From positions 14,639,748-14,703,747 of the forward strand of contig JAQFVV010012400.1 in NCBI GenBank assembly GCA_028023455.1: a DNA stretch of 64,000 nucleotides, in the 5' to 3' direction. A program made the translations under genes and the position numbers. The notes beneath the pieces were generated by a model. It searched no databases and was not told the origin of the DNA. It worked only from the letters and a program-made list of their open reading frames with translations. Origin of the DNA: Epiperipatus broadwayi (Eukaryota; Onychophora; Udeonychophora; Euonychophora; Peripatidae). Below are positions 23,910-37,191 of the stretch, one piece after another. Position 1 is the first letter of the stretch; each line of letters starts with the position of its first letter.

Positions 23910-26900
23910 TGTTAAAAGATTTGCCGAACCTTGGTGTGTTATGATATGACTATTCCTTTATCGAAATCAGGAATCTCTCAGTCAATATGCCAAGAAAAAC
24001 CTGTTAGCCACTCTACCCTTCCATTTCCACTCCCCATCCTAAGTTTTTCTATATTCTCTCTATCCTGCTCTATCTCATCTCTGCAATATCTTTGTCTACT
24101 CCATGGCCTTTGTATCTATAACTCCCTCATCTTTTTCTAATCCCAGTACAAAGACCAAGAGCCCCCTTCCTATATAATCACTTGGGTCTATATTTATTCT
24201 AATATTTTCAATACCTTCCTTACACAATCTGCAGACTAAATCCCCCACATTTCTCCATTTATGTGTATATTCCCTTGTTGCCAATGATTCTGGTTGAGCC
24301 TTAATAAATTACTTTCCTTGCTATTATCATAAATCAACTCACATCCAATATTCTGTTAATTTTTATATATATATTTAAGCTCTTTTTATTCTCTATACAA
24401 ATTCTCCTTCTCCCTATTTTTTGTTAATGCATCTATTCTTCTATCTCAGTTTTGCCACTATAACACTCAACAATTCTCCTAATATAATCACTCGGCCCTT
24501 TCTACAAGTATACTGACATAAAGTCTTGGTCCAAATCTTCTGCATACAATACTATCTTTCTCATCCTTATTGTTGTTTGCCCTTTACTCATAACCCAATT
24601 AAATACTATTCTTCTAATATTTTCATTTTGCTTTTTGAATCTCTCATATAAAAACTTGACCAACTCATTTCTCCTTGAAATTCCTCTTTTGCCATTCACA
24701 CATTGCCTCTAATGCACATCTTTCTATTTCTCTTTTTACTTTTTCTAAGTAACTGCTTTACTAATATGTAATGTATCATTACCATATGTTAACCCCACTA
24801 CTGCACTCCCATACAATTCTTGTTACATCGTATTTATTGTATGAGAATTCTTTTAATTTCTTTATCAGTCCTTTCTTTTTTTTCTTCATTTATTATTTTT
24901 TTCTCCCATTCATATAAGCAATTCGTCTGGTTACTTAAGACGATTCCCAAATAATTGTACCTATTCACTACATTAAACTTTATTTCACTCAAGAAAAATT
25001 CTTTCTCTTCTCTTTCCCCAGCATTTACCATCATTATTTGATTTTTTTCACTAAATTTGATTACCATCTCTTTACCAACCCATGCACAAATCTTCAGCAC
25101 AGCTTCCACATCTTCCCTATTTTCTGTGCATAAAAAATATCAGCAAATAAAAGACCTGATAATGTATACACTCCATTGCCATCTACTAATGGTATCTCTA
25201 CCCCTCTTCCTAATCTTTCTATTGTTCTCTCCATAAGCATTCTTGCTTTAGTCCCACCCAATTCCTAATTGATACGTGTAATAATTATTTTCATACAATC
25301 TTTTAATAAAATCCACTAAAGCTCAATTCATTCCCAAATTTATTAAACTTACCCATAATCTATTTTTATTCACTCTATCATATGCCTTCTCTATATTTAT
25401 AAAGACCATATATAACTGCCTACCTCTATTCCTACTCATATCTATAAGTTGTGTGACTACAAATAAACTATTTTCTGCACACCTATCTGATCAAAAACCT
25501 CATTGCATTTCTTCCATTATATTATTTTTTCCCATCCATTTTGCCACTTTTCCAGCCACCATATATGTAAAAACTTTATACATCACTGATGTTAGCACTA
25601 CCAATCTATAATTATTTATCTTTCTATGATCCTTCTTATAAGCTCTTTCCTTCAAATAATAATCTCACTCTTGTATTATTCTAGCTATCTGGAAATTCTG
25701 TTTTCTGTGCCATCTTATTAAAATATGATAATAAATTTAATTTTGCTCTATTTCCCAAATTCATCACCATCTCTGCTGCCCATCCGTCTAACCCTCTTGC
25801 CTTTCCACCTTTCAACTTCCTCCCTGCCACATTTAATTCATTTTCTGTAAAACTAACATTTCCATTATTTGGTCCTTCACATCTAACATATTTTCTACAT
25901 CCATTACATACTTATTTAAGATTGTCTCTAATTCCTCTTTAGAACTATACTCTTTCTCCTCATCATTCATTAATACTATTTCTATCTCCCCTACATTCCT
26001 TCTTTTAATGTATTTCCAACATTTTTTTACTTTCATTTCTTTCACTTTTATTAAAATCTTTCAGTAATTTACTATTTAATTTCATTCTCTCTATATAATT
26101 ATCTATTTTAGCCAACTTCTTTTTATTTAAATAGTTTTCCTATTTAATATTAACAACTTTTTCACTTTCTTTGCTCTTAATAGCACATTTATATTCCCCA
26201 CATGCTTTTTTTCTCTCTTATACACTTTTACTAATTCTCATTTTTCTATTACTTAGGTTTTTCTGAATACTCTCACCTAAAACTCTTTGCCAATTTTTTT
26301 ATTTCACCATGCCAATCCTTATATTCTTTCCCAACAAAATCTTGCATAATTTCTTCTACTTATTTTATATTCTTCTAACTTATTCTTATCATTCACTCTC
26401 CATCCATATTTTTCACTCTCCTTTCCATTTTTATTATTTTCCATCACATTACTAACCATTTCTATTATAAAAAAAAATTATGATCACTATTACATACTCT
26501 CTCTTCATTATCAAAAACTTTAATTTTCTGTACTTTATTCATTCCCTCTTTCTCTACTAATACATAATCTATTGTGTGAAATATATTATTTCTAGACCAT
26601 GTGTATTGTCCCTCATAAATATTTGATAAATTTCCAATGCTCAAATTCACTCTCTGACAAAAAATTTTCAAAAGCTGTCCATTCTTGTTATCCAAGTCAT
26701 CAATTTCTTCAATATGCCCATTCATATCCCCTATAACCATTATTTTCTTCCCCCTTTTTAAAAAAACTATATATCCTTAAATAAGCATTCATATATGCTG
26801 TTGTTACACTTCATTATAGTTTGACTATCTCCAGTGACCATATACACTATAGCGATCATCCATTCTTTTCATAACTTTATCTCAAACCATAAATGTTTTG

Positions 26901-27330
26901 GACACTTTACAATGTTTAATTATTTTTTTGACATAACTCCTATACCACTACCCCTTTTTCTTTTCTTTTCTATTTATATCATGCCATACCAAATTTTCCA
27001 GTGTATGTTCTTATTCTCTTAAATGAGTTTCTGTTTCTGCTAATACCTCAAACCTTTCATTTTAAACTGCTTTGTTTAATTTCAACCATTTTTCTAGTCT
27101 CATGTCATCTTGCATATTCCAATTTTCAATTTTTACAATTTCTTCCTTCCTTTCTGGCCTTTTATAAATTGCTTTGACTCTTTCATGTCTATTATATTTG
27201 TAATTAGTTTGTTTATCATTAGTTTTATAGATCCATTCTCTCTCCTTATCTGTATTTATATCTATATAAGCTACCCTTTGTTTATCCCATCCGTTCTTGA
27301 CCTTCTTTTAGCCAGTACCGTAATTTAAAC
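23910..27330 (-). pseudogene. CR1-like LINE ORF2 (endonuclease-RT), decayed
   Basis: The minus strand reads as a non-LTR ORF2. The endonuclease domain spans ~27130-26465, with IENWNMQDDMRLEKWLKLN, an ETETHLRE turn, MVIGDMNGHIEEIDDLDN and the terminal SDHNFF in place of SDH. The reverse transcriptase spans ~25950-24840. It includes MVFINIEKAYDRVNKNRLW (near 25400), a region where the FADD box is broken, then AVLKICAWVGKEMVIKFSEK and YNYLGIVLSNQT. The C-terminal region contains RNVGDLVCRLCKEGIENI near 24200, a zinc-binding-like motif common at this place in CR1-group ORF2. Frames are interrupted many times. ORF1 lies directly upstream on the same strand, so the element may be close to full length despite its decay. 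Confidence 0.8.
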
Positions 27331-27339
27331 CCTTAACTC

Positions 27340-28400
27340 TCTTTATAAGTTTCCCAAACTATAATGTTTTTCATAAATCAATCCCCCTAATGCTTTCACT
27401 TCCTTATTTTTCTAAATATAATCCATCTTTATAACTCCTTCTTACTGATAAAAAAAATCCCACATATCCACAGACATAACTATTTCTATTGCATAGTTTT
27501 CCCAATCTCTCATTTATAGAACATACCCTATCTAACATATATCTATTGTCGAATCTTGGTAATCCAACTACTCCTACTCTTCCTTTAACCTTATTCAAAC
27601 TAACAATTCTTTGTACACATTATTCTCTCTGATGCCTCTGACAAATTATGTCCCCACCATAATACAACATCTCTACTCCCTTGTTTATTTATCTTATTTG
27701 TAAGATTTTTAATTCTAGCTCCAGGCAAACATATTTTTACATATCTATTTTCCCTTGCAATTACATCTCCATATCTTCTAATTAGCGAGTCCTTATCAAG
27801 ACTGTCTCATAGTTTGCTGTCCTTATTTCGACTGTAATATTTTCTCCAATCTTCTGAACTTCCTTATCTAGTTCTTCCCTATCATTTTTATTCATTAATT
27901 CCTTGATCTGCTCATACTTCACATCTAATACTTTTAATTTTATTTCTACATCCTTTACCTCTTCCTCTATCTTCCTCATCATTTGGCTAACTACTTCCAT
28001 TGCACTACTTATTTTGTCATCTATATCTCTTGTCCCTCTACTAAATATATACTCCATTTATCACTCTTATATACATTTCCCTCAATTTCTCCTGACTTTC
28101 TTTTTAAACTATCTATGCTTAAAAACCATTTTTTACTTCTTTTATTACATTTATATATAATCTACATAACCATACATCTTTTATATCCTTCCTAGTCTTA
28201 TTTAAGCACCTCATATTGAAAACATTATCACATACTATACACACTACCAAAGCACACATAGCTTCCTTCTGGCCATCATATATACATTGTGACATACAAA
28301 TGCAGTCCATATTTCCTTATTTTTCCAATTCCTCTGCTCTATATTTAAATTTATGATTTTTCTACCACTCTTCAAAACTCTTTATACAAAATTTTTTTCT
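27340..28400 (-). pseudogene. CR1-like LINE ORF1 with PHD finger, coiled coil and SGNH esterase domain
   Basis: Reading 5' to 3' on the minus strand, three modules appear in order. At 28310-28160 there is a Cys-rich, PHD-like segment (CALVVCIVCDNVFNMRCLNK, then WLCRL). At 28057-27782 there is a long charged helix, predicted coiled coil by eye, rich in Glu and Lys. At ~27700-27404 there is an SGNH/GDSL-hydrolase-like block with WGHNLSEASERI and GRVGVVGLPRFDNRYMLD, then KDGLYLEK where the family has its catalytic D-x-x-H; here the histidine appears to be Tyr-Leu. This architecture is known for ORF1 of CR1-group LINEs, where the protein binds nucleic acid and has an esterase domain of uncertain role. 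Stops separate the modules. Confidence 0.7.
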
Positions 28401-29880
28401 TTTTATAATGAAGAATGAGAAACATGTGCTCCCATACACTCACATCTCAACTATATCCCTCTTTTTCAAATAAATCACTCTTTCATTTAAATTTTTTTTA
28501 ATTAACAAACCTCCTAAAATCCAATTAATCTTATGTACACCTTAATTTTAAGGCATTACAATAAATACAAAAAACATGTATTTTTTAAAATATCAGTATC
28601 TCAAAATTGATCTCCAAACTTTAGCAATATTTTCCTCAATCTTTCCAAAATCCCATTAAATCGATATCTCTGCACTCCAACCTTCTTTTCTCATCCACTT
28701 ACAGATATTCCCTAGAAACAATAATTTTTATCTAGAATCAGCACACCGATCGCCTTTAGAGAGTAGGGATTTGGTTAGTCACTACCATCTGGTGTCCACT
28801 TACTTTTACTGATCTTAATAGATATTAAATGTAAACTGAGAGTTATGTGATGCTTTTGTTTAATATTCTCTCTACTGGTTTTGATAACAGTTAGTATACA
28901 TGGGTGAATCAAAAGGAAGAATTATTTTAACAATGATCAAAACATAGGAGAGAGATTATAATATGCATAAGCATAGAAAAAACAAATAATTTATAGAACA
29001 AACCCAAGTTTAAAAAAACCCCACGAAAAACAAAATGAGAGAAATTATGCATTAAAATTAATGACTTATTTTGGAAAGGAAAAATAAATAAATAAATAAT
29101 TTATTTAAATAATTTTAATTTCCAATTAAACAGTTTAACGCACACCAAATTTAGTTTGCCTAGAATAGTATCCTAAAATGAAGAGAGCATATGATTTATG
29201 ATTAGTAGATAAATAGATATTGAAAATATATAGGCATATATTTGCTAGATTGATTATATATATATTAAGCATCAACCTACATATTAAAATCGTCATTTAT
29301 TTATAAAATATAAAACCATCTATGAATAATAATAAAAAAGCTCTACATTTCCATAGCAATAATAAAATCCATACTCTGATTTATTTCAATGTAAATTATT
29401 TTTGCAAGTTAATCTTATTAAAATAAATACGATGACAAGATATTTTTAATATATATCCAGTGTTAAACTGCTGAAGTATTTCAGTCAAGAATAGATGAAT
29501 ATAATAAATATTTAAATACACTTTAACACTATTTTTTTTTTACATAATTAATACGTATTTATTTTAGAAATTTAATTTTTCTTATGGAATGTTAATTGTT
29601 TTCTTTAAAAAAACATTTTAAAATATTTGTCTAAAAATGACAAGATTTTATTTAATTATTTTCCATTGTCTTATACAAATTATAAACAAAAAACTGAATA
29701 ACAAATCATACAAATACTTAATAATCTTTAAATCAAACATACTAGGAGATCAATTTATATGTAAACAAAAGGAATAAATTACGACACCCCGCCCCCGACT
29801 ATGAATTAAAATCACTATAAATGTATTCTAAACAAAGGATTTTGTAAACAAAACGTGTATTTCTGATAATCTAATAATAA
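28401..29880. other. Unannotated sequence beyond the 5' end of the LINE
   Basis: The first few hundred bases (to about 28790) may be LINE 5' sequence. I see no protein there. The rest is very A+T-rich with no recognisable feature. Confidence 0.4.
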
Positions 29881-29881
29881 A

Positions 29882-30017
29882 CAATTGTAAATAGTCAAGC
29901 GTTGTTAGCTGAGAGGTCATCGCAGCCGCCTTGCAAGCAAGTAGTTGGTTGCAGACGGTTGTGGGCTCGCGCCCCGGCCGATGCTATGACATATGAAAAA
30001 AACCCCAATTGTAAATA
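29882..30017 (+). mobile_element. tRNA-derived SINE, copy 3, with 12-bp target duplication
   Basis: The body runs ~29897-29996. The A box is TTAGCTGAGAGG and the B-box region is GGCTCGCGCCC. The 3' end is GATGCTATGACATATGA followed by a short A run. CAATTGTAAATA flanks it at 29882-29893 and 30006-30017. The B box has two changes from the 12.7-kb copy. Confidence 0.92.
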
Positions 30018-30024
30018 AATGGAA

Positions 30025-30345
30025 TTGTAACACAGACATTTCAAGCTTCCAGTAATCATCAGTTGGGCCAGATCATCTCCTACACACATACATAATCAGT
30101 GCTCAGTTAATATTGATAGCAAATCTGCAAACTTTAATGGACAGATTCCAATCTTCTCCACACTCAACTCTTCCGCCATCCATACCATTGAAAATTTGAT
30201 GATGAAATGCTCAAACCCTTGTTGATACCAATATATGTGTGGCCATGTATATCCGTTATATTAGATGGAGTGGATAGCTGAAAGAAGCTTGAAAATTTCT
30301 GTCTTCAAATCCCATTTGATTACATCTTAAAGTTCAGTATACTAG
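30025..30345. repeat. Dispersed repeat family R1, rearranged copies 5 and 6
   Basis: At 30040-30210 an R1 segment lies inverted (CATCAGTTGGGCCAGATCAT, then CAAACTTTAATGGACAGA and CCATACCATTGAAAA). It is followed at 30225-30345 by a plus-strand R1 tail (GTGGATAGCTGAAAGAAGCTTG, CTTCAAATCCCATTTGATTAC). The head-to-tail order is broken, so two insertions or an inversion are involved. Confidence 0.65.
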
Positions 30346-30448
30346 TATTGATTTATTACAGATTCAGCCCATCCCTCTGTGTATTTAAATGGATTTATTA
30401 ATTAAGGTCATATATATGAGGGGTCAGAGTGACTTAGGTCAACATGGG

Positions 30449-30581
30449 TATGACAACAATATTTTTTTTCCTCATGTGTCATAGCATTAGCCGGAAGCGA
30501 ACTCGCTAACCGGGACAACTGCTTGTAAAGCAGCTGTCGCTAACCTCCTGACCACCAATGCTTGACTATGACAACAATATT
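30449..30581 (-). mobile_element. tRNA-derived SINE, copy 4, with 15-bp target duplication
   Basis: On the minus strand the body runs from ~30566 to ~30470. It has TCAAGCATTGGTGGTCAGGA in the A-box part, GTTAGCGAGTTCGCTTCC in the B-box part and the common end ATGCTATGACACATGAGG with an A-rich tail. TATGACAACAATATT flanks it at 30449-30463 and 30567-30581. It is more diverged from the other copies than they are from each other. Confidence 0.9.
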
Positions 30582-30605
30582 GACATCAACAATACTAATA
30601 TCATC

Positions 30606-30904
30606 AGATTTTCAATGGTATGGATTGCTGACAAGTTGGATGGAGAAGATTGAAGTCTGTCCATTAAAGTTTGAATATTTGCTATCTTAATATAAAATGA
30701 GTACTGATTATTTATGTGTGAGAGAGGTAATGATCTGGATCAACTGATGAGTGCTGGTTCAGCATGGAATAGGTATATTGGATATCATTTATCTTTTTCA
30801 CAGTGTGATCATGTGTATTGGTTATATAATATAGAGTGGATAGCTGAAGAAAGTTTGAAAAGTCTGTGTTCAAATCCCATTTAATGATAATCCAATAATG
30901 ACAG
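30606..30904 (+). repeat. Dispersed repeat family R1, copy 7
   Basis: The best match to the copy at 628-905, running from CAATGGTATGGA through GATGAGTGCTGGTTCAGCAT to TGTGTTCAAATCCCATTTAA. SINE copy 4 inserted just upstream, at the left edge of this repeat. Confidence 0.7.
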
Positions 30905-31640
30905 TAATTTTTCTAAATAAGATACCAGTTTAAAAATTTGTCATGAACGGCTTAAATTAGTATGAATCCCCCCTAGGAATTAGAAAATCTTAGAATGAAG
31001 TTCTCTATACTAAATTTTTCTCTATATCAGCCATATCAGAGGATGGAAAATATGGTTTTATAAGTATAATTATTCAAGAAATATTGACCTATCACCAGGT
31101 ATGTAACCAGTAATTTCTTCATTAGACTAGATCATATTTATTGAAAGGCTATCAAATCTTCCTAGTTCTAACTAGTTTTTGGCTACAATCAATCATCAGA
31201 AGAAACTGATGCATCACTTTCTAATGATTCCAATAATTAAAAATGAATTGGAAGATGATCTTGTTTATAGATAAAAACAACTGTACAGTTTGTTGCTTGA
31301 AAGGTCCTTTGATGAGGCACAAAAAGTGATAAAGTTGAGCTGCAATTCACAGATCTTTAATTGTTAAGTCTGTCTACTTATCACATGTAGGGTATTTTAT
31401 TATTGACTGAAATTTATCTAATATGATACACTTGAAAAAATGACTAATTACTGATATATCTCCAGAATAACTAGAATCACTTAGGTTTCCTATTACTCTG
31501 TCAGATATAAACAGAAATCTATTAATAAAGTGATTCATTATGATGGTACACAATCCCCTCAAAAACTACCATCTATGTCAAAAGAAAATGCATCAAAAAT
31601 TTTCAGAATATTTATATATATCATCACCATTTTCAACCAT
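30905..31640. other. Unannotated A+T-rich sequence
   Basis: No gene or repeat family recognised. Confidence 0.4.
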
Positions 31641-31649
31641 TATTGGTCC

Positions 31650-33120
31650 ACTGCAGAATGAAAGTCTTTCCCTGTTTAAATTTATTGGTATGTTATGGAG
31701 GCTAGGGATCGGATAAATTGGTACTAATTATCTCATCCATCCATCACATACAGTCTCCTTCTATGTCTTTTAAATCTCTTGGGATCTACTGTTCATCTAT
31801 TAAAATCTTTTCTAACAATATAGCCCAGCTCCATTTCAGTTTCTATCAAAGTGTCAGTGATATCCATTTTCTCACCTTTATATTTTGTTTTCAGCATCTT
31901 CTTGTAACTCCTAACATATACATGGTTTGTAGAGGGATCTGCAGTTCTTGAATTTCTCTTATGTTAAGTATTCAAGTCTCAGATCCATGAGTAAGAAATG
32001 GTAACATTCATTTAACATATAGGCATATTTTCTTTTAAGCTATTTCTATCAAAAGACTCATCTAATTTTAATTCTATGATTATTTCCATCTATTATGTTT
32101 CTATCTGTATTAATAATCTGATCAAGAAATATGTAGTTGTTAACTTCTTATCAATTTTTTTTTCTCTGAGTCTTTTAGTATTTATCTTTATTGCTATTTT
32201 TTATTTTCATGTAGTAACTCAAACATTTCTTGAAACTTCAGTATTAATGCAAAAACAAACACACCAGTTGTAAAATCTAGTCAACATAACACTTTTATTT
32301 CCTTACCTTCCCATTTAAATATTTCTTTCAAAACTGCTGTTAAAAGTTTTGGAGATATTGAGTCACCCTGTCATAAACCCTTCTGAATGTTCATCTTCCT
32401 AGTATCAGTATGTAATCTAATTGTTGTTGCTGCATTTTTATAAATACTTCAGAATATGACAATATCAGGGGTCTATATTGACAATCCAATGTTTTAATCA
32501 CCATAAGAAATGCTTATAGAATCAAATGCCTTGTTATAATCTATGAATCCAAAGCATAATGATAATTTATATTGAATCTTTTTATTGCGTTAAAACTACT
32601 TTTATTATCCAGCTTGTTCCTTTGGTTGATTAGAATCCAAATTTCAATGTAGTTGAGTTACCTTGGTAGATATTGTAAAGAAATGATATAAGACTGATAG
32701 ATTAATAATTTCTAAATGTGTTCTTAATCATTTTTCTTAAATATTAACATTATTACTGCATTCTTCCACTCATCTTTATCATTTAGACATTTGGTAGAAA
32801 GTTTTGTCAACAAATTTTCTACTACTTTACTGCCTTTTTAAAAATATCAATAATAATTCCATCAGTTCCAGGAGTTCCTTTTTCATAGATTTAATTATAT
32901 GTCTCATGTCTTTATTTAAAATATTTGGCAATCCAAAAGATGATAATAACAGTAGAGATTATTTTGTTTGCTTGTTCTTTATTATTTTATAGTTTTACCA
33001 CACATTTCACAATGTCACCTCTTTTTTAATAGTAGTTCCATCTTTTCTTATTACAGAATAAATTTCCTATAAATTAAAATGCTGTTTTTCTCTTTTGAAA
33101 TTTTTATTCTCTTCTATAAC
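31650..33120 (-). pseudogene. RTE-like LINE reverse transcriptase remnant
   Basis: On the minus strand, broken frames give the order of a non-LTR RT. There is GTPGTDGIIIDIFKKAV near 32850, NQPKEQAG near 32640, FGFIDYNKAFDSIS near 32530, NAATTIRLHTDTRKMNIQKG near 32400 and QGDSISPKLLTAVLKEIFKW near 32310-32370. Farther on come EVNNYIFLDQIINTDRNIID near 32110 and ENGYH..HFDRN near 31850, which belong to the C-terminal region. The catalytic FADD box is not readable. Endonuclease sequence was not found upstream. This is a 5'-truncated or eroded copy, distinct in wording from the LINE at 21-24 kb. Confidence 0.75.
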
Positions 33121-33258
33121 TTTCTGCTATGTCTAGTTGATCTAAGAAGGCATTTCCCAAAATACAAATCACCACTACACAGTTAAATATTAGATAATTT
33201 AATGAACGATCCTTAAAAACGTTTTAACTATTTACATACACGTAATTATTTTACATAA

Positions 33259-33560
33259 GGCCTGAAGGCATACATAAATAATAATGTGGATCAATATGAC
33301 CCGTAAGAGTCCTAGCTGACTGTTCCCATGTTTGGAGGCCAGCTCTCCGCACTTAAAGTCATTGTGCCATGGGAGATGATCTGCTGCAGTATATATATAT
33401 ATATCAGTTCACCAAGGTGAGGGCTGAAGGCATACATAAATAATAATGTAGATCAATATGACCTGTTCCCATGTTTGGAGGCCAGCTCCCTGCATTTGAA
33501 GTCATTGTACAATGTTGAGATGATCTGTTCCAATATATATATATATATCAATTCACACAG
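33259..33560 (+). repeat. Tandem duplication, ~160-bp unit
   Basis: Copy 1 starts GCCTGAAGGCATACATAAAT at 33260 and copy 2 starts GGCTGAAGGCATACATAAAT at 33422. Both contain CCCATGTTTGGAGGCCAGCT, GAGATGATCTG and a (TA)n stretch followed by TCA(G/A)TTCAC. Copy 1 has about 19 extra bases (around CCGTAAGAGTCCTAGCTGAC). No protein seen. Confidence 0.85.
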
Positions 33561-35400
33561 GTGAAGCTCCAAGAATCAAGTATAGTCTTCTTGATCCAAT
33601 TCATACTGAGGCATTTATTGTTTAGTCCCTGAAGTTGATTGACTCATACTCCTGTCTATCCACTCAGGTGATCCTTCATTTCACTGCTCCATACAAGAAT
33701 TTAAATTATTATTTCTCTGACTTAATTAATGAGTTATTTTTTAGTTTATCGTTTATCTTATAAAGGAAATCTAAACTCGAATTCTTTTGTTTTATTTCAT
33801 TAATGATGTATTCTGCTCTCATTAATAATTTCAAAAATAACTTTATTAGTGTAAAATAATTGATTATTTAAAAATATGGGAATACATTGTCTTTCTTGGC
33901 AAGAAGTTCTAGAGGTAGATAAATGAGCAGAACATCCTGATTGAGAATCTGTGATGGATCTAAAGTTTAATCCCCTGGACAATCTCTAATGGAAATGCTA
34001 GTATCAAATTTCATGTGTGATTGTGTATGTTTTAGGTGATTTTTGGTATTTGAAAGAGACTCCATGTCTCATTATAGAGGTAATCTTTTTCTAATCTTAA
34101 AATTATAAATCTTTTACTTACTATTTTAAAAGAATCAGTCTTTTAAAATTCTTTAATTTATTAAACTTATTAGATTTTCTCATTGAGTTTATACTTATAT
34201 ATTTATGTGCATTTAAGCATGCATGTACACATCACTTTCCTTATCAATTCACAATTATATTTTCTTATATCATTATTAATTCATTTTCATACCATTTTGC
34301 AAAACTCTAGAAATTTAATTATTTTTAATGGATCATTTTAATATATTTTTATATTCCTTCCATTCATTATATATTGTCTTGTTTCAATTGAAAATTTACT
34401 AGTAAATTGTTGCATTTTTTGCATCAGCTATCTTTTGTTAAATTCTTAATAGTATATCAGTTAGACTCTTATTGATTTCATTCAAGTATGAATAATTTTC
34501 AAAATTTGTAAAAAATATTGTAAAATAATTTGAAAGTTTTAATTTAAATTTACTGGAGTGTTTCTGAAGGTTAAGGATATCAATTGTTAATATTGTTATA
34601 ATTTTCAACTCTCTAAATTTTGCATCAACACATATTTTATATCTCACTAATTGATGATGACTTCCCGTGTTAAATCTATAAAGAACATTAGATTCTTTAT
34701 TTTCTATTAGTCAAAATATAATCCAATTATGCTGTATCTTCACTTGGATGCTCCCATGTCAGCTTAGTATAATATAGTTTTCTAATATTTGTGATTTGTA
34801 ATAAAGTATATGTCCACTTTATAATTCAGTTGTCTCTTTACATTTTTTTCTAATTTCACAAGTCCAATAAAGCCCCCAAATAGTTTTTTTTCTAATTTAT
34901 GAAATTTTCCTTCACTTGAAAGTGATTCACGGTTTTAAGTTATTTAAGTAAAATATCATTATCAAATGGGAACCTGGATCCAGAGTTACGGTATTCTTCG
35001 TATTTACCGTCTTCCACCATCAACCAGTGCCACAATTGTAATTTCACATCCTATATATAATTCCCTCACAGAGACATTCATTCTGCCTTAAAAAAAATAT
35101 TGATATTTCAGTCAAACTTGATTCAGAGGTAAAAAAAAAATACGAGTAATCACTGCAGTGACAAAAACTTATGGAATGGCCATTAGGAATTTGTACTGTT
35201 CAATTACTTTAAGGTCTCAAAGAGAAATCAAAGGATCTTTCAGTTACAGCAAACGCCTTTCTGTAGCTATATATATAAATTTAGTATTATTCATCCAGTT
35301 CTTTGGTCTATTTTTTATAATATTGTTTATTTCCGATCTATCAAAGATTCAGAATTTAAAACTTTTAAACAAAAAAACCAACTAGCTTTATTGATAACTA
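33561..35400. other. Unannotated A+T-rich sequence
   Basis: No family-level match. The frame at 33800-33982 (minus) is Ser- and Cys-rich but has no known signature. The 5' part of the Penelope-like element may reach into the right side, because the frame at 35158-35385 ends just before the first clear Penelope motif. Confidence 0.35.
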
Positions 35401-35702
35401 AAAAGGAAAACAATTTACTAAACATACTTTGACTGATTTGCATATTGTGAAAAAATTATCTAATCGTCAACTTTCCTCAAAAGAAATTTCCCTATTGGAG
35501 AAAAGTTTTAATTATGTGCTGGCTCCTAAACATATTCTAGTTGAAAATATTATTTGCAATATAGTTGTTTTTTTTTTTTTTTTTAAAAAAAAGAATTACC
35601 CACTACTGATCTTATTAGATTTGTGACATCTTAAAAAATATGAAACCACTAACAAGTAATTTACCTAAAAAGAATTTGTTGCACTTGGTAATTTTTTTTT
35701 TT

Positions 35703-36108
35703 TAAAGAAGATTCTATTTTTTATTTTTAAGACTCCATCCAGAGTAGACACTTCCCAATTATTAGACTATCTATTTTTCTGACTCACACCATCTGGAGTG
35801 TTCGATGCAAGACAGTTTTCACCTCTCCACCTCCTAATCCAGACCTCACATTTATCAACCTCATCAACAAAATTAGAAATAAAGACTTAATACTCTCATC
35901 AAAATTTCTATATGATGAAATCTGGAAATTGTTCCAAATACCAAAACTATCCAAAACATAAGTTACAGATCAAATTGATTTATAAACCTCAGCACCAAAA
36001 GACTCAACACTCAAAACTATTGACCTTTAAAACAATATGTATCTAAATACCTAATATATACAATGTAATTCATTAATAAAATGTTTTGAAACTAAAGAAG
36101 ATTCTATT
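35703..36108 (-). mobile_element. 374-bp retroposed insertion with 16-bp target duplication
   Basis: TAAAGAAGATTCTATT occurs at 35703-35718 and 36093-36108, and the Penelope reading frame is continuous only if the material between is skipped (KEDSI appears at both edges). The insert begins with a T-rich stretch on the plus strand (TTTTTATTTTTAAGA), so it looks like a retrocopy on the minus strand with an A-rich tail. I do not recognise the sequence. It is not the SINE seen elsewhere. Confidence 0.75.
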
Positions 36109-37191
36109 GTAATTATTCCAGAAGCTAAAGGTAATTCGACTAATGTACTTAATCGTTTAGATTTGTAATAATACAATTTTAAATTTATTAAATGATGGCA
36201 CTTACAAAAAGATTGTCCTCCGACTTATTTAGAAAAAAAGACAAAATGTTTTACAAAATGTTCCAGTATAGATGAGGTTATGAAAATTAAAATTTCGCTA
36301 AGAGAAGGCTCTTCATTATATCTTAAATTTTATGATTTGCCTAAAATTAATAAACCTGAGGTACCATTACAGCCTACTATGTGTGCTATAGGTTCTCCCA
36401 CATATGCTTTAACTAGATATTTAGCCCAATGCTTACAATCATTAACAGATAACCTTCACCCAGAATTAAGAATTCAAGTTACTTTATTTCTATAATTAAA
36501 AACTTAAAAGTAACAGAAACTGAGTTATTGATTAGTTTTGATGATTCTTCTGTGTTTACTAATATTTCTGTCGAAGAAGCTTTATCTGTAATAACTCAAT
36601 ACAATAATTTGACTGATATTATTCCATTAGCAAAATATTGTCTTGAAAATTCATTTTTATTCATGATTTTTAAAAGTATAATCAAATTAAAGAACTTTCT
36701 ATAGGATCTCCACTGTCATAGGTAATTGCTGATCTCTTCATGAATAATTTTGAAAGTAAAGTATTAAATGCTATTTGGCTCAGATATGTGGATGATACAT
36801 TTATTATATGGCCTCATGGTATTAATGCTTTAAATTCTTTTCTTGTTTTTCTTAATGATTGGCATCGTAATATTAAGTTTCTATGGAAGTTGAAAATAAC
36901 AATTCACTTTTTAATGTTTTGATTGCAAAAAAATGTGACGATTCCTTATTAATATTGGTTTATAGAAAATCGACCCATACAAACAGATATCTTAATTTTA
37001 ATTCTCACCATTATCCTGCACAAATATTTTCTGTAGCAAAAAAAAAAAAAATCTTTTGACGAAAGATTGTAGTTTATTGGATGAAAATCATCTTACTCAA
37101 GAATGGCATTACATAGCATTGATACCAAAAAGAAGAAAGAAGATAAAATTGATAAAATTCAACTAGTTAGAGAGTGGTTTTATCTTAAAAA

